Source: Brucellaceae bacterium
GTDB taxonomy: Bacteria; Pseudomonadota; Alphaproteobacteria; Rhizobiales; Rhizobiaceae
Length of the DNA stretch: 64,000 nt
Assembly (NCBI GenBank): GCA_020637775.1
Contig: JACKJV010000002.1
Location: 371,684 to 435,683, forward strand
Reading direction: 5' to 3'
Shown here: one piece after another, positions 28,908 to 38,559 of the stretch
How positions within the stretch are numbered: the first letter of the stretch is position 1
Layout: each line of letters opens with the position of its first letter
Position numbers and translations under genes: made by a program
Notes under the pieces: generated by a model
Database searches by the model: none
Told to the model about the DNA's origin: nothing
Seen by the model: only the letters and a program-made list of their open reading frames with translations

Positions 28908-30848
28908 TCAGCCGCTCTCTTCGAACCGCACCAGCACGGTGCCGTCCGTCACCTGCGCGCCCTGGGCAGCCACCTCCGCGATCACGCCGTCATGGGGCGC
29001 GGCTATGGTGTGCTCCATCTTCATGGCTTCCAGCACCAGCAGAGGCTGGCCCTTGGTCACGGTCGCACCGGCCTCGACATTCACCATCTTGACCAGCCCG
29101 GGCATCGGCGCGGTCAGCTTGTCGGCACCCGCTGAATCATCGGCATCCGCAAAGGGATCGCGCAGCGAGAAGTCGATGGCATGGCCGGCGGAAAACACGG
29201 TCACATGGCCCGGCCAGTGGACTGCCGCGCCATCGCCAAGCGGCAGCGTGACCGGAGGATGGCCGCCGGCGGCCACCTTCGCCGACCGGCCGTCCACCGG
29301 CGTGACCCGCGCCGGGACCGTTTCGTCGTTGCGGGTCAGCTCGACCGCGATGGACAGCGGGTGGAAATGGCTGAACCCGGCCAGCGAATCCCACGGATCG
29401 CTTCCCGCTGCGGGCTTGAGACCCGACGCGGCCAGCGCGGCTTCCGCCACCATGCGCGCCGAGGCTTCCGGCCTGGCCACGAGAGAGGTCTGGTCGCGCT
29501 CGATCAGCCCGGTATCCACATCCCCGGCCGCGAAGCCGGAATGGCGGGCCAACGCGGCCAGGAAGCCGGTATTGGCGGTGGAGCCGGCCACCTGCGTGGC
29601 CTCAAGGGCTTGCGCCAGTCCCGAGAGCGCGGCTGCACGGTCGCTGCCCTGCACGATCAGCTTGGCGATCATCGGATCGTAGAACGGGCTGATGGCATCA
29701 CCCTGTTCCACGCCGCTGTCGATGCGCATAAGCGCGCCCTCCACCGATGCCGGAAACGCGAGATGGTGCAGGGTGCCGATGGCCGGCAGGAAGCCGCGCG
29801 CCGGATCCTCGGCATAGACGCGCGCCTCGAAGGCATGGCCACAGAGCGCGATTTCGTCCTGGCTTCGGGGCAGCGGCTCGCCGGCGGCGACCCGCAATTG
29901 CCACTCGACGAGATCGATGCCGGTGACGCATTCGGTCACCGGATGCTCCACCTGAAGGCGGGTGTTCATTTCCATGAACCAGAAGCCGTCGGGCCTCAGC
30001 CCGTTCGAGCCGTCGACGATGAATTCGATCGTCCCCGCGCCGCGATAGTCGATGGCCTTGGCCGCCTTGACGGCCGCCTCCGTCATCGCCGCGCGCATCT
30101 CATCGGTCATGCCGGGGGCAGGGGCTTCCTCGATCACCTTCTGGTGGCGGCGTTGCAGCGAGCAGTCGCGCTCGAACAGGTGAACGACATGGCCGTGGCT
30201 GTCGCCGAAAACCTGCACCTCGATATGGCGCGGCTTCTCGATATATTTCTCCACCAGCACCCGGTCGTCGCCGAAGGCGGCCTTGGATTCGCGCCGCGCC
30301 GCCGAAAGCGCATCCTTGAAATCCTCCGGCCGCTCCACCTTGCGCATGCCCTTGCCGCCACCGCCTGCGGCTGCCTTGATGAGCACGGGATAGCCGATCT
30401 CGCTGGCCTTGGTGGCCAGCACCACCAGTTCCTGGGCGTCGCCGTGATAGCCGGGGACCACCGGCACGCCGGCCTTTTCCATCAGCCGCTTGGCGGCATC
30501 CTTCAGCCCCATGGCGCGAATCGACGCCGCCGACGGGCCGATGAACACGAGGCCCGCCGCCTCCACCTTCTCCACGAAACCGGGATTTTCCGAGAGGAAG
30601 CCGTAGCCCGGATGAATGGCCTGTGCGCCCGTGGCCTCAGCCGCCGCGATGATGCGCTCGGCGACCAGATAGCTTTCCGCCGCCGCCGCCGGGCCGATAT
30701 GCACCGCCTCGTCGGCCATGCGCACATGCAGGGCGTTGCGGTCGGCATCGGAATGGACCGCCACGGTGGCAATGCCCATGCGCCGGGCGGTGCGGATGAC
30801 GCGGCAGGCGATCTCGCCGCGATTGGCGATGAGGATCTTGGTGAACAT
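28908..30848 (-). CDS. mccA: 3-methylcrotonyl-CoA carboxylase, biotin-carboxylase (alpha) subunit
   Basis: It carboxylates biotin and carries it for conversion of 3-methylcrotonyl-CoA to 3-methylglutaconyl-CoA in leucine breakdown. The 646-residue chain has a biotin-carboxylase domain (about 1-450; ATP loop AAAGGGGKGM, catalytic EMNTRLQVEHPVTE), a BT linker region, and a biotinyl domain with Lys610 in EAMKM. Its partner mccB lies upstream, 233 bp away, separated by a palindromic element. Assignment to methylcrotonyl rather than another acyl-CoA carboxylase rests on the mccB and ivd neighbours. Confidence 0.95.
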   Translation of the reverse strand: MFTKILIANRGEIACRVIRTARRMGIATVAVHSDADRNALHVRMADEAVHIGPAAAAESYLVAERIIAAAEATGAQAIHPGYGFLSENPGFVEKVEAAGLVFIGPSAASIRAMGLKDAAKRLMEKAGVPVVPGYHGDAQELVVLATKASEIGYPVLIKAAAGGGGKGMRKVERPEDFKDALSAARRESKAAFGDDRVLVEKYIEKPRHIEVQVFGDSHGHVVHLFERDCSLQRRHQKVIEEAPAPGMTDEMRAAMTEAAVKAAKAIDYRGAGTIEFIVDGSNGLRPDGFWFMEMNTRLQVEHPVTECVTGIDLVEWQLRVAAGEPLPRSQDEIALCGHAFEARVYAEDPARGFLPAIGTLHHLAFPASVEGALMRIDSGVEQGDAISPFYDPMIAKLIVQGSDRAAALSGLAQALEATQVAGSTANTGFLAALARHSGFAAGDVDTGLIERDQTSLVARPEASARMVAEAALAASGLKPAAGSDPWDSLAGFSHFHPLSIAVELTRNDETVPARVTPVDGRSAKVAAGGHPPVTLPLGDGAAVHWPGHVTVFSAGHAIDFSLRDPFADADDSAGADKLTAPMPGLVKMVNVEAGATVTKGQPLLVLEAMKMEHTIAAPHDGVIAEVAAQGAQVTDGTVLVRFEESG

Positions 30849-30905
30849 GGTCTAGGTCTCCCTGAAGGGGCTGCGGCTGATCGCGCCCGGAATTACGCTT
30901 GACGT

Positions 30906-31061
30906 ACCCCCCTCTGTCCTGCCGGACATCTCCCCCACAAGGAGGGAGATCGGCTGAACCACGCTTGGGTGCAAAATGTTGCGGCCGGCAAGTTTGCGGA
31001 TCGTTGAAGCGACTTGTTCTCCCCCCTTGTGGGGGAGATGTCCGGCAGGACAGAGGGGGGT
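30906..31061. repeat. 156-bp element with 37-bp perfect terminal inverted repeats
   Basis: Positions 30906-30942 are perfectly complementary to 31025-31061. After one mismatch six more bases pair. The arms read ACCCCCCTCTGTCCTGCCGG outward-in. The 82-bp centre is unrelated. Such elements are widespread in Rhizobiales intergenic DNA (their translation gives the familiar SPLVGEMSGRTEGG). It splits the mcc operon and could fold into a large mRNA hairpin. Confidence 0.85.
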
Positions 31062-31081
31062 GAATGCCATTTCCATCCTGC

Positions 31082-32689
31082 TCACATCCTGAACACGCCG
31101 AATTTCGTGTCCTCCACCGGCGCGTTGAGCGCGGCCGAAAGCGAAAGTCCGATCACGTCGCGCGTCTTGGCCGGATCGATGATGCCGTCGTCCCACAGCC
31201 GCGCCGAGGAATAGAGCGGATGGCCCTCGCGTTCGTATTTCTCCAGGATGGGCGCGCGGAAGTCGGCTTCCTCTTGCGTGCTCCAGGTGCCGCCCTTGCG
31301 CTCGATGCCCTCACGCTTGACCAGCGCCAGCACCGTGGCGGCCTGTTCGCCGCCCATCACCGAGATGCGCGCATTCGGCCACATCCACAGGAAGCGCGGC
31401 GAATAGGCCCGCCCGCACATTCCGTAATTGCCTGCGCCGAAAGACCCGCCGATGATGATGGTCACCTTCGGCACTTTCGCTGTCGCCACCGCCGTCACCA
31501 GCTTGGCGCCGTCCTTGGCGATGCCGCCGGCCTCGTACTTGCGGCCCACCATGAAGCCGGTGATGTTTTGCAGGAAGACGAGCGGAATCTTGCGCTGGCA
31601 GCACAGCTCGATGAAATGCGCACCCTTCTGCGCGCTTTCCGAAAACAGCACGCCATTGTTGGCGATGATGCCGACCGGAATGCCGTGAACATGGGCAAAG
31701 CCGGTGACGAGCGTCGTGCCGTAATTGGCCTTGAACTCGTCGAATTCGGACCCGTCCACCGTCCGTGCGATGACCTCGCGCACGTCGAACGGCTTCGACA
31801 GGCTCTGCGGCACGATGCCGTATACTTCGTCAGGGGCGTGAAGTGGCGGCAGCGGGTCGCGAAGAACGAGGTTCATCTGCTTGCGCCGGTTGAGGTTTTT
31901 CACGATCCGCCGGACCATGGCCAGCGCGTGATGATCGTCCAGTGCGTAGTGATCGGCCACACCGGATTCGCGCGTGTGCAGATCCGCGCCGCCGAGATCC
32001 TCGGCCGACACTTCCTCACCCGTCGCCGCCTTCACCAGCGGAGGCCCGCCCAGAAAGATGGTTGCCTGCTTGCGCACCATGATCGTCTCGTCGCTCATCG
32101 CCGGCACATAGGCGCCCCCGGCCGTGCAGGAGCCCATCACGCAGGCGATCTGCGGAATGCCTTTGGCGCTCATGTTGGCCTGGTTGAAGAAGATGCGTCC
32201 GAAATGGTCGCGGTCGGGAAACACCTCGTCCTGGTTGGGCAGGTTGGCCCCGCCCGAATCCACCAGGTAGATGCAGGGCAGGTTGTTCTGCTCGGCGATT
32301 TCCTGGGCGCGCAGATGCTTCTTCACCGTCAGCGGGTAATAGGTGCCGCCCTTCACTGTGGCATCGTTGACCACGATCATGCATTCGGTGCCTTCCACGC
32401 GCCCGACACCGGTGATGATGCCGGCCGACGCGATATCGCCGCCATACATGCCGAAGGCGGCGAACTGGCCCACTTCGAGAAACGGCGAGCCGGGATCGAT
32501 CAGTGCCGCCAGCCGCTCGCGCGGCAGCAGCTTGCCGCGCTCCACATGGCGCTGGCGGGCGTGGTCTGGTCCGCCAAGCTCGATGGTGGCCGCCTTTCCG
32601 GCCAGATCATCCAGCAGGGCGCGCATGGCCTGTGCATTGGCGTTGAAGTCGTCGCTGCCGGTCGAGACCGAAGAGGTGAGAGCGGGCAT
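31082..32689 (-). CDS. mccB: 3-methylcrotonyl-CoA carboxylase, carboxyltransferase (beta) subunit
   Basis: The 535-residue protein transfers CO2 from carboxybiotin to 3-methylcrotonyl-CoA. N- and C-terminal crotonase-like halves are intact. [23 protein letters not shown] and [15 protein letters not shown] motifs (here [19 protein letters not shown]) match MCC beta better than propionyl-CoA carboxylase, and oxyanion-hole glycines are visible in [10 protein letters not shown] and [15 protein letters not shown]. It starts 60 bp after ivd and is probably in one transcript with it. Confidence 0.96.
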   Translation of the reverse strand: MPALTSSVSTGSDDFNANAQAMRALLDDLAGKAATIELGGPDHARQRHVERGKLLPRERLAALIDPGSPFLEVGQFAAFGMYGGDIASAGIITGVGRVEGTECMIVVNDATVKGGTYYPLTVKKHLRAQEIAEQNNLPCIYLVDSGGANLPNQDEVFPDRDHFGRIFFNQANMSAKGIPQIACVMGSCTAGGAYVPAMSDETIMVRKQATIFLGGPPLVKAATGEEVSAEDLGGADLHTRESGVADHYALDDHHALAMVRRIVKNLNRRKQMNLVLRDPLPPLHAPDEVYGIVPQSLSKPFDVREVIARTVDGSEFDEFKANYGTTLVTGFAHVHGIPVGIIANNGVLFSESAQKGAHFIELCCQRKIPLVFLQNITGFMVGRKYEAGGIAKDGAKLVTAVATAKVPKVTIIIGGSFGAGNYGMCGRAYSPRFLWMWPNARISVMGGEQAATVLALVKREGIERKGGTWSTQEEADFRAPILEKYEREGHPLYSSARLWDDGIIDPAKTRDVIGLSLSAALNAPVEDTKFGVFRM

Positions 32690-32749
32690 GGTGCGCCTTC
32701 CGATTCGTGACTGCTTCGGGAAGAGGGTAGCTGCAAGGCAGGGGCGTTG

Positions 32750-33913
32750 TCACACGCCCTCGGCCATCATTTCCCGGCCGATCAGCATGCGCCGGATTTC
32801 CGATGTGCCCGCGCCGATCTCGTAAAGCTTGGCATCGCGCAGCAGCCGGCCGGTCGGATATTCGTTGGTGTAGCCGTTGCCGCCAAGAAGCTGGATCGCA
32901 TCCAGCGCGCATTGGGTGGCCTTTTCCGCCGAGAACAGCACGCAGCCCGCCGCATCCTTGCGCGTCGTTTCGCCCCGGTCGCAAGCCGCGGCCACCGCAT
33001 AGACATAGGCGCGCGCCGCGTTCATCGTCGAATACATGTCGGCAAGCTTGCCCTGGACAAGCTGGAAATTGCCGATCGGCTCGCCGAATTGCTTGCGCTC
33101 GTGCACATAGGGCACGGCCACGTCGAGACAGGCGGCCATCAGGCCGAGCGGGCCGCCCGACAGGACAACGCGCTCATAGTCCAGCCCGCTCATCAGAACC
33201 GCCACGCCCCTGCCTTCCTCGCCGAGCACGTTCTCGAACGGCACTTCCACGTCCTCGAACACCAGTTCGCCCGTGTTGGAGCCGCGCATCCCCAGCTTGT
33301 CCAGCTTCTGCGCCACCTTGAAGCCTTTCATCTCCTTCTCGATCAGGAAGGCGGTGATGCCCTTGGAATGGGCGGCCATGTCGGTCTTGGCATAGACCAC
33401 CAGCGTATCGGCATCCGGACCGTTGGTGATCCACATCTTCGAGCCGTTGAGCACATAGCGGTCGTTCTTCTTGTCGGCGCGCAGCTTCATGCCCACGACA
33501 TCCGAACCGGCGCCGGGCTCGCTCATCGCCAGCGCGCCCACATGCTCGCCCGAGCACAGCTTCGGCAGGTATTTCTCCTTCTGCTCCGCCGTGCCCCAGC
33601 GGTTGATCTGGTTGACGCAAAGGTTGGAGTGGGCGCCATAGGAAAGCCCGACAGACGCGGAGGCCCGGCTGATCTCCTCGATCGCCACCGTATGCGCCAG
33701 GTAGGTCATGCCCGAACCGCCATAGGCAGGATCGGCGGTGATGCCAAGCAGGCCGAGCGCGCCGAATTCCTTCCACAGGTGGGCCGGGAAATTGTCGTCC
33801 CGGTCGATCCGGGCAGCCAGCGGCGCGATCTTTTCCTGCGCGAAACGGTGAACCATCTCGCGCAGGGCCTCGATCTCCTCACCGAGCCCGAATTTCATGG
33901 AGTGGTGGTACAT
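32750..33913 (-). CDS. ivd: Isovaleryl-CoA dehydrogenase
   Basis: This FAD enzyme oxidises isovaleryl-CoA to 3-methylcrotonyl-CoA and passes electrons to ETF and then to ETF-QO (also in this window). The 387-residue chain has the three acyl-CoA dehydrogenase domains. The catalytic base is Glu247 in [16 protein letters not shown], the position specific to isovaleryl-CoA dehydrogenases; other family members use a later Glu. EPGAGSDV and [17 protein letters not shown] are conserved. The start lies inside the 3' end of the tetR gene (35-bp overlap); an ATG at 33898 is also possible. Confidence 0.96.
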   Translation of the reverse strand: MYHHSMKFGLGEEIEALREMVHRFAQEKIAPLAARIDRDDNFPAHLWKEFGALGLLGITADPAYGGSGMTYLAHTVAIEEISRASASVGLSYGAHSNLCVNQINRWGTAEQKEKYLPKLCSGEHVGALAMSEPGAGSDVVGMKLRADKKNDRYVLNGSKMWITNGPDADTLVVYAKTDMAAHSKGITAFLIEKEMKGFKVAQKLDKLGMRGSNTGELVFEDVEVPFENVLGEEGRGVAVLMSGLDYERVVLSGGPLGLMAACLDVAVPYVHERKQFGEPIGNFQLVQGKLADMYSTMNAARAYVYAVAAACDRGETTRKDAAGCVLFSAEKATQCALDAIQLLGGNGYTNEYPTGRLLRDAKLYEIGAGTSEIRRMLIGREMMAEGV

Positions 33914-34523
33914 GGCGTTTCTCCTCGGCAGCCAATGCGCCCGCCAGGCGCATGGTCATGGTTTGATACTTGGTGGTCACGTCTTCGATGGAAAGGCGGT
34001 CGTCGGGCCGGAACCAGACGATGACGCCGGTAATCATCTGGATGATCGCCATGGACGTCAGCGCAACATCGTCCACGGCAAAAACGCCGGCGTCCTGCCC
34101 GTCACGCAGGATGGCGCGCAATTCCTTCTCATAGGCCGAGCGCAGCCGCAGGATTTCGCTCAGATGGTCGCGCGAGAGGCTGCGCAATTCCATGTTGGAA
34201 ACATGCGTGGCGTGGCGGCGCTCCACATGGAAGCGCACGTGGTTGGCGATGAACGCTTCGAGGCGCGCGCGCGGATCGCCATGGGCGGGCAGGGCGGCCT
34301 CCAGCGCTTCGGCCAACCCGTTCATGTGGTCGCGCATCAGCTTGAAAAGCAGGTCTTCCTTGGATGGAAAATAGCGATAGAGCGCGGCGGCCTGCACACC
34401 CACTTCCGCCGCAAGCTGGCGCATCGTCACCGCCTCGAAACCGTGCCGCGCGATCAGTTGCGCGGCCGCCTCGCGGATCGCCGCTTCCGTCCTTTCGCCA
34501 TCCGATCCGGCCGTGCGCGCCAT
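33879..34523 (-). CDS. TetR-family regulator of the leucine-catabolic operon
   Basis: The 214-residue protein has an N-terminal helix-turn-helix (about 10-58: [41 protein letters not shown]) and a ligand-binding domain of the TetR_C type. AGGAGG precedes the ATG at ideal spacing. It overlaps ivd by 35 bp, so regulator and enzymes are one transcript, a layout typical of an autoregulated repressor responding to an acyl-CoA intermediate (LiuQ-like role; inference). A candidate operator is at 34542-34567. Confidence 0.9.
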   Translation of the reverse strand: MARTAGSDGERTEAAIREAAAQLIARHGFEAVTMRQLAAEVGVQAAALYRYFPSKEDLLFKLMRDHMNGLAEALEAALPAHGDPRARLEAFIANHVRFHVERRHATHVSNMELRSLSRDHLSEILRLRSAYEKELRAILRDGQDAGVFAVDDVALTSMAIIQMITGVIVWFRPDDRLSIEDVTTKYQTMTMRLAGALAAEEKRHVPPLHEIRAR

Positions 34524-34541
34524 GGTTCCTCCTGTTGGCCT

Positions 34542-34567
34542 GAATTAATAAAACAAACGTTCAATTC
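34542..34567. promoter_or_regulatory. Candidate TetR operator and divergent promoter region
   Basis: GAATTAA (34542-34548) and TCAATTC (34561-34567) form an imperfect inverted repeat around AAACAAACGT, about 20 bp ahead of the tetR start. The AT-rich patch is the only one in the 160-bp divergent spacer, which fits an autoregulated promoter also facing the sugar-kinase gene. Confidence 0.45.
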
Positions 34568-34683
34568 TTTCAAGGGATGGATACGGGCTCACGGCAAGAG
34601 GCCGCTTTTTTGTGCCCGGTCATTGCGCGGTCATGCGGACAGGGTTCAAGATGCGGCCAGTCCGACCTGCCGAGCGAAACCCC

Positions 34684-35604
34684 ATGAAGCCCATTCTCGC
34701 CATTGCCCTCAATCCGACCATCGACATGGCGTCGGATGCCCGGCGTGTCCAGCCAACCTTCAAGATCCGCACCCGCAACCAGCAATTCTACCCCGGCGGC
34801 GGCGGCACCAATGTCGCCCGCGTGATCGCCGAACTGGGTGGCGCGGTGGAACTCGCCTATCTAGCCGGGGGCGCCACCGGCCCGGTCTTTGAAAGCCTGC
34901 TGGCGGATACGGGCATCACGTTGCATGCCTTCCCCATGCGCGGCGCCGTGCGCATTTCCGTGACCATCTTCGAGGAGGAGACCGGCTTCGAGTATCGCGC
35001 CGTCCCGGAAGGCCCGCAGGTCAGCGAGGCGGAACTCGAACCGGTCCTCGATCTGGTACGCCGGTTCACCGACGGCTATATCGTCGCATCCGGCAGCCTG
35101 CCACGCGGCTGCGCAACGGATGTCTATGCCCGCATGGCAGACATCGCGCAGGCCAATGGCGTCCGCTTCGTGCTCGATACATCCGGCGAAGCACTCACGC
35201 AAACCATTGAAAGGTCGAAGATATTCTTGCTGAAGCCGAGCATCGGCGAATTGTCCGCCCATGCCGGGCGCAAGCTGGACGAGGATGGCGCGGTGGAGGC
35301 GGCCTGCGCCATCGTGACGTCCGGCGCGGCCGAAAACGTGGCCGTGTCGATGGGCCGCGATGGCGCGTTCCTGGCCAATGGCGAGGGCGTGATCCGGATG
35401 CCGCCGGTGCATGTGAAGACGCAATCGGCCGTTGGCGCGGGCGACAGCTTCGTGGCCGCCATGGTGCTCAAGCTGGCCGCCGGCATGCCCATGCGCGAAG
35501 CCTTCCGCTATGGCATGGCGGCGGGCGCTGCTGCGGCCATGACCCCGGGCACGGTTCTGTGCCGGCGTGCTGACGTGGAACGTCTCTACGCGGCGATGGA
35601 CTAG
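34684..35604 (+). CDS. PfkB-family hexose kinase (1-phosphofructokinase-like)
   Basis: The 306-residue ribokinase-fold enzyme phosphorylates a sugar or sugar phosphate. PGGGGTNVARVIAELGG is the N-terminal PfkB signature. SAVGAGDSFVAAMVLKLAAG contains the catalytic Asp and anion hole (GAGDS). ALNPTIDM and VASGSLPRG match the phosphofructokinase/tagatose-6-phosphate kinase branch. The substrate is not certain. The start at 34684 is the first conserved Met (MKPILAIALNPTID), with a weak ribosome site; an upstream in-frame start at 34612 is less likely. Confidence 0.9.
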   Translation: MKPILAIALNPTIDMASDARRVQPTFKIRTRNQQFYPGGGGTNVARVIAELGGAVELAYLAGGATGPVFESLLADTGITLHAFPMRGAVRISVTIFEEETGFEYRAVPEGPQVSEAELEPVLDLVRRFTDGYIVASGSLPRGCATDVYARMADIAQANGVRFVLDTSGEALTQTIERSKIFLLKPSIGELSAHAGRKLDEDGAVEAACAIVTSGAAENVAVSMGRDGAFLANGEGVIRMPPVHVKTQSAVGAGDSFVAAMVLKLAAGMPMREAFRYGMAAGAAAAMTPGTVLCRRADVERLYAAMD

Positions 35605-35620
35605 GGGTGAGCCGGGCCGC

Positions 35621-35911
35621 TCACCCTGTTTTCTGCTGGTCGGCGAAGTGGCGGTCTATATAGGCGAGCCAATGGCTGACATCCGCCTCCAGCGCGTGCA
35701 GGTCGCGCTCCACCTCTTCGCGCACACCGACCAGAAGGCTGCTTCCATCCGCCGGAAGCTTGTCTTGCAGCGCCCGCGCCCGCGCTTCCATGTCGGTCAT
35801 GGAATAGGTGAGTTCGCCATCCTTCACCAGATCTTCGGCTGTGCGTGCGAGGCGCGCGCGCAAGGCCTCGATCCGTTCCCCGAGTTCCGCTGTGGTCTGT
35901 TGCCTGGACAT
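35621..35911 (-). CDS. Small coiled-coil protein of unknown function
   Basis: The 96-residue soluble acidic protein has heptad-like Leu/Ala spacing over about residues 8-85, so it is probably a helical hairpin or coiled coil. No known domain is recognised. GGAAGGAG seven bases before ATG 35911 selects this start over 35932. It converges with the PfkB-family gene, 16 bp away. Confidence 0.7.
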   Translation of the reverse strand: MSRQQTTAELGERIEALRARLARTAEDLVKDGELTYSMTDMEARARALQDKLPADGSSLLVGVREEVERDLHALEADVSHWLAYIDRHFADQQKTG

Positions 35912-36067
35912 GATTGGTCTCCTTCCTGCCATTGGATGCAGGCCCGGTCGGCGATCAGTCCCGGCCGCGCCGCATCTTCACGGTGAAGACAATGCGGTAG
36001 AACAATGGCAGGATTTGGAGCGCGGAACAGTCTTCCGCCGCAAGGGGAAAACGCCGGGCCTGACCGG

Positions 36068-37177
36068 TCAGGCTGAAACCGCTGCCAGCGATTCGGCCAG
36101 CGCCGCGGCGAAGAGATCGAGATCCGCATCCGGCCCGCAGGAAATGCGGATGCAGCGGTCCAGCCCTGGCGCCATGGGCTTTCGCGCGAACACGCCGCGC
36201 GCGACAAGCCCGTTCATCACCGAAAGCGCGAACGCGCCGTCGCGGCCGCAATCGATGGTGACGAAATTGGTCGCGGAGGGCAGGGGCTTCAATCCGTTTT
36301 CCGTTGCAATGGCACCGATGCGCCCGCGTGCGCGCTCCACGTTTGCGATGGTCTGCGCCAGGTAACCGGTGTCGCCGAGGGCCGCCAGGCAGGCCGCCTG
36401 CGCCATGCGCGTGATGCCGAAATGGTTGCGCACCTTGTCGAAGGAGGCGATGGCGTCCGCTTCGCCGATGCAATAGCCGCAGCGCAGGCCCGCCAGCCCG
36501 TAAGCCTTGGAGAAGGTGCGCATGCGCAGCACGTTCGGGCGGTCCGTCTCGATGTCCGGCATGGTGCCGGCTGGCGCGAACTCGCCATAGGCTTCGTCCA
36601 GCACCAGCATGGTCGTTGCCGGCAGGGCCTCGATGAAGGCCTGCACCGCGCCGGCTTCGTGCCAGCTTGCCATCGGATTGTCCGGATTGGCGAAATAGAC
36701 CAGCCCCGCGCCCTCGCGCTTCACCGCGTCGAGCAGCGCCTGCGGGTCCTCGCGGTCGCCCGCATAGGGCACGGCGACCAGCCGGCCGCCGAATCCGCTG
36801 ACATGATAGTTGAAGGTGGGATAGGCGCCGAGAGAGGTGACGACCGGCTGCCCCGGCTCGACATACTGGCGCACGACGAGGCCGAGCAGCCCGTCAATGC
36901 CTTCGCCCACCATCACGTTCTGCGGCGAAACATCCAGATGCGCGGCCAGCGCATGGCGCAGGTCGTGGTTTTCCGGGTCGCAATATTTCCACATGTCGGG
37001 CGCGGCCGCTGCCATGGCCGCAATGGCGCTGGGCGATGGGCCGAAGCCGTTCTCGTTGGCGCCGAGCCGCGCCGCGAAGGGCTTGCCGCGCGCCCGTTCC
37101 TGGGTTTCCGGCCCGACGAAGGGCACGGTGGCGGGCAGCGACTGGACAAGCGGTGTGGAACGGGGGCGAAGCGTCAT
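36068..37177 (-). CDS. HisC-like pyridoxal-phosphate aminotransferase
   Basis: This class-I/II aminotransferase of 369 residues has the cofactor lysine in MRTFSKAYGLAGLRCGY, the substrate/cofactor motif ANPDNPMASWHEA (NPxNP type), and LDEAYGEFAP with the PLP-binding Asp and Tyr. It matches histidinol-phosphate aminotransferase paralogues, which may also act on aromatic amino acids. No other his genes are nearby, so the biosynthetic role is uncertain. AGGAGG precedes two close ATGs (37183 and 37177); spacing favours 37177. Confidence 0.88.
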   Translation of the reverse strand: MTLRPRSTPLVQSLPATVPFVGPETQERARGKPFAARLGANENGFGPSPSAIAAMAAAAPDMWKYCDPENHDLRHALAAHLDVSPQNVMVGEGIDGLLGLVVRQYVEPGQPVVTSLGAYPTFNYHVSGFGGRLVAVPYAGDREDPQALLDAVKREGAGLVYFANPDNPMASWHEAGAVQAFIEALPATTMLVLDEAYGEFAPAGTMPDIETDRPNVLRMRTFSKAYGLAGLRCGYCIGEADAIASFDKVRNHFGITRMAQAACLAALGDTGYLAQTIANVERARGRIGAIATENGLKPLPSATNFVTIDCGRDGAFALSVMNGLVARGVFARKPMAPGLDRCIRISCGPDADLDLFAAALAESLAAVSA

Positions 37178-37275
37178 GGGCATGATCCTCCTGCGGGCCT
37201 TCCGCTTTACCAAGCCGCGCGGCCTGCCGGAAGCACCAAAAGGAGAAACCGCCCCTCAGCGGACGGGGCGAGCCC

Positions 37276-37359
37276 GCCCGATCCAATTGGGCAAAAGAAA
37301 GCCGCCCAATCCAATTGGGCAAAAGAACGCCGCCCAATCCAATTGGGCAAAAGAAAACG
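37276..37359. repeat. Three tandem 28-bp hairpin repeats
   Basis: Exact copies begin at 37276, 37304 and 37332. Each contains GCCCAAT-CCA-ATTGGGC (first copy has G for A at one stem position) followed by AAAAGAA. They lie between the porin-1 terminator and the aminotransferase start. On the minus strand each hairpin is followed by a T-rich stretch, so they could be back-up terminators. Confidence 0.75.
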
Positions 37360-37380
37360 GGGCGCCCGGAGGACGCCCCG
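37348..37380 (-). terminator. Intrinsic terminator of porin 1
   Basis: On the minus strand CGGGGCG pairs with CGCCCCG (37380-37374 and 37364-37358), followed by TTTTCTTTT (37357-37349), 26 bp after the porin stop. Confidence 0.8.
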
Positions 37381-37405
37381 CAATCTGTTTCACGCGAACT
37401 TCAGA

Positions 37406-38542
37406 TTAGAAGTAGCGGGTGAAGCGCAGGAAACCGGAGAACGTGCCATCGGAGTTGGCAATGTCGGAGTCCTGGTAAGCGAGTTCCGAACGGACCTCGA
37501 AGTTCTGGACCGGGGTCCAGACCATCGACAGTTCAGCGGCCCAGGTGTCAACACCCGAGTTGAGGCTGGTGCCGGCGATGTAGTGGTCGTTGTTGTACTG
37601 GAAGGCCACGGACGCCGAGAAGGTCGACGTGAAGACGTGGTTGTACGAAGCCAGGATCGACCATTCGGCGGAGCCGAAGCCACCGATGCGGGCAACGCCG
37701 TAGGCGTTGTCGCCGGAGGAGTAGTAACCGATCAGGCGCAGGTTGGAGCCGTTCATGTTCGGGATGTTGTACTGCATGCCGAGAGCGGCACCGAACTCAT
37801 CCTGACGACCGGCGGCCACCGACATGTCGGAGTCGTAGCCGAGCGTGGCCCACACAGCGCCCCAACCGGCGTTGTAGGAAACCTTGGCAACCACATCCGG
37901 AACCCAATCGGCAGCAGCGGCAGCGCCGGCGGTTCCGAGAGCGCCATCGTCGTCATGCTCGAGAGAGAGCGTGGCGGCGAAGCCGTTGCCGGAGAAGGTG
38001 TAGCCGATCTGGTGACGCTGCTGGTAGCCGTAGTACATGCCCGTCCAGGAGTGCGAACCCCAGTTGGAAGCGCCGCCGTTCTGCGAGTTGACGAAGGCCG
38101 ACTCGGTGTAACCGATGCGCAGGCCGCCGAGCTCGAGGAACGCCTGGTCGAAGGTGGCGTTGCCGTCGGCATTGGTGCCCCAGGTGCCCTGGACGCGGAT
38201 GTAGGAGCGCAGCGTGCCCCACTCGGTGTCCGAACGGGCATCGAAGTTCAGGCGGGCGCGGGTCAGCACGTTGTAGCCGTCGTTCAGCGCCAGACCGTAG
38301 TGATAGGACGGGGCGTCGTTGACGTTGTTGCGGCCGTGACCGCCGACCTGCATCCACACGTAGCCGCGGATGGACAGGCAGGTTTCGGTGCCCGGGATGT
38401 AGTAGAAGCCAGCGCCGTAAGCATCGCAGACGCGGACATACTCAACCGGCTCCGGCTCGTACACGATGGCGTCGGCGGCCTGGGCGGCAGAAGCGGCAAC
38501 CATGGCAGCCGCGGAGCCGAGAAGAAGGCTCTTGATGTTCAT
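37406..38542 (-). CDS. Porin 1, Porin_2 (Omp2-type) outer-membrane protein
   Basis: This trimeric outer-membrane beta-barrel porin (378 residues) lets small solutes through. It has a signal peptide (1-22, ending AAQA), then the family signature VCDAYGAGFYYIPGTETCLSIRGYV with two conserved cysteines. Barrel strands end with the C-terminal aromatic signal FLRFTRYF. GGAGGT precedes the ATG. The first 155 bp, from the ribosome site into codon 45, are nearly identical to porin 2 in opposite orientation. The extracellular-loop segments differ among the three porins of this window. Strong expression is likely: good ribosome site and terminator. Confidence 0.96.
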   Translation of the reverse strand: MNIKSLLLGSAAAMVAASAAQAADAIVYEPEPVEYVRVCDAYGAGFYYIPGTETCLSIRGYVWMQVGGHGRNNVNDAPSYHYGLALNDGYNVLTRARLNFDARSDTEWGTLRSYIRVQGTWGTNADGNATFDQAFLELGGLRIGYTESAFVNSQNGGASNWGSHSWTGMYYGYQQRHQIGYTFSGNGFAATLSLEHDDDGALGTAGAAAAADWVPDVVAKVSYNAGWGAVWATLGYDSDMSVAAGRQDEFGAALGMQYNIPNMNGSNLRLIGYYSSGDNAYGVARIGGFGSAEWSILASYNHVFTSTFSASVAFQYNNDHYIAGTSLNSGVDTWAAELSMVWTPVQNFEVRSELAYQDSDIANSDGTFSGFLRFTRYF

Positions 38543-38559
38543 TGTTGACCTCCAGTCAA
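38405..38559 (-). repeat. Left arm of 155-bp inverted repeat shared by porins 1 and 2
   Basis: This arm and 39494-39648 match at 153 of 155 positions in opposite orientation, spanning the ribosome site, signal peptide and start of the mature porin. The spacer is 934 bp. Confidence 0.9.

Noticed and set aside
37276..37359. CRISPR-like repeats
   Set aside because: The 28-bp copies are directly adjacent with no spacers and form hairpins with three-base loops; there are no cas genes.
36422..38548. A 708-residue plus-strand frame
   Set aside because: It runs antisense through the aminotransferase gene, the intergenic hairpins and porin 1; not plausible as one protein.
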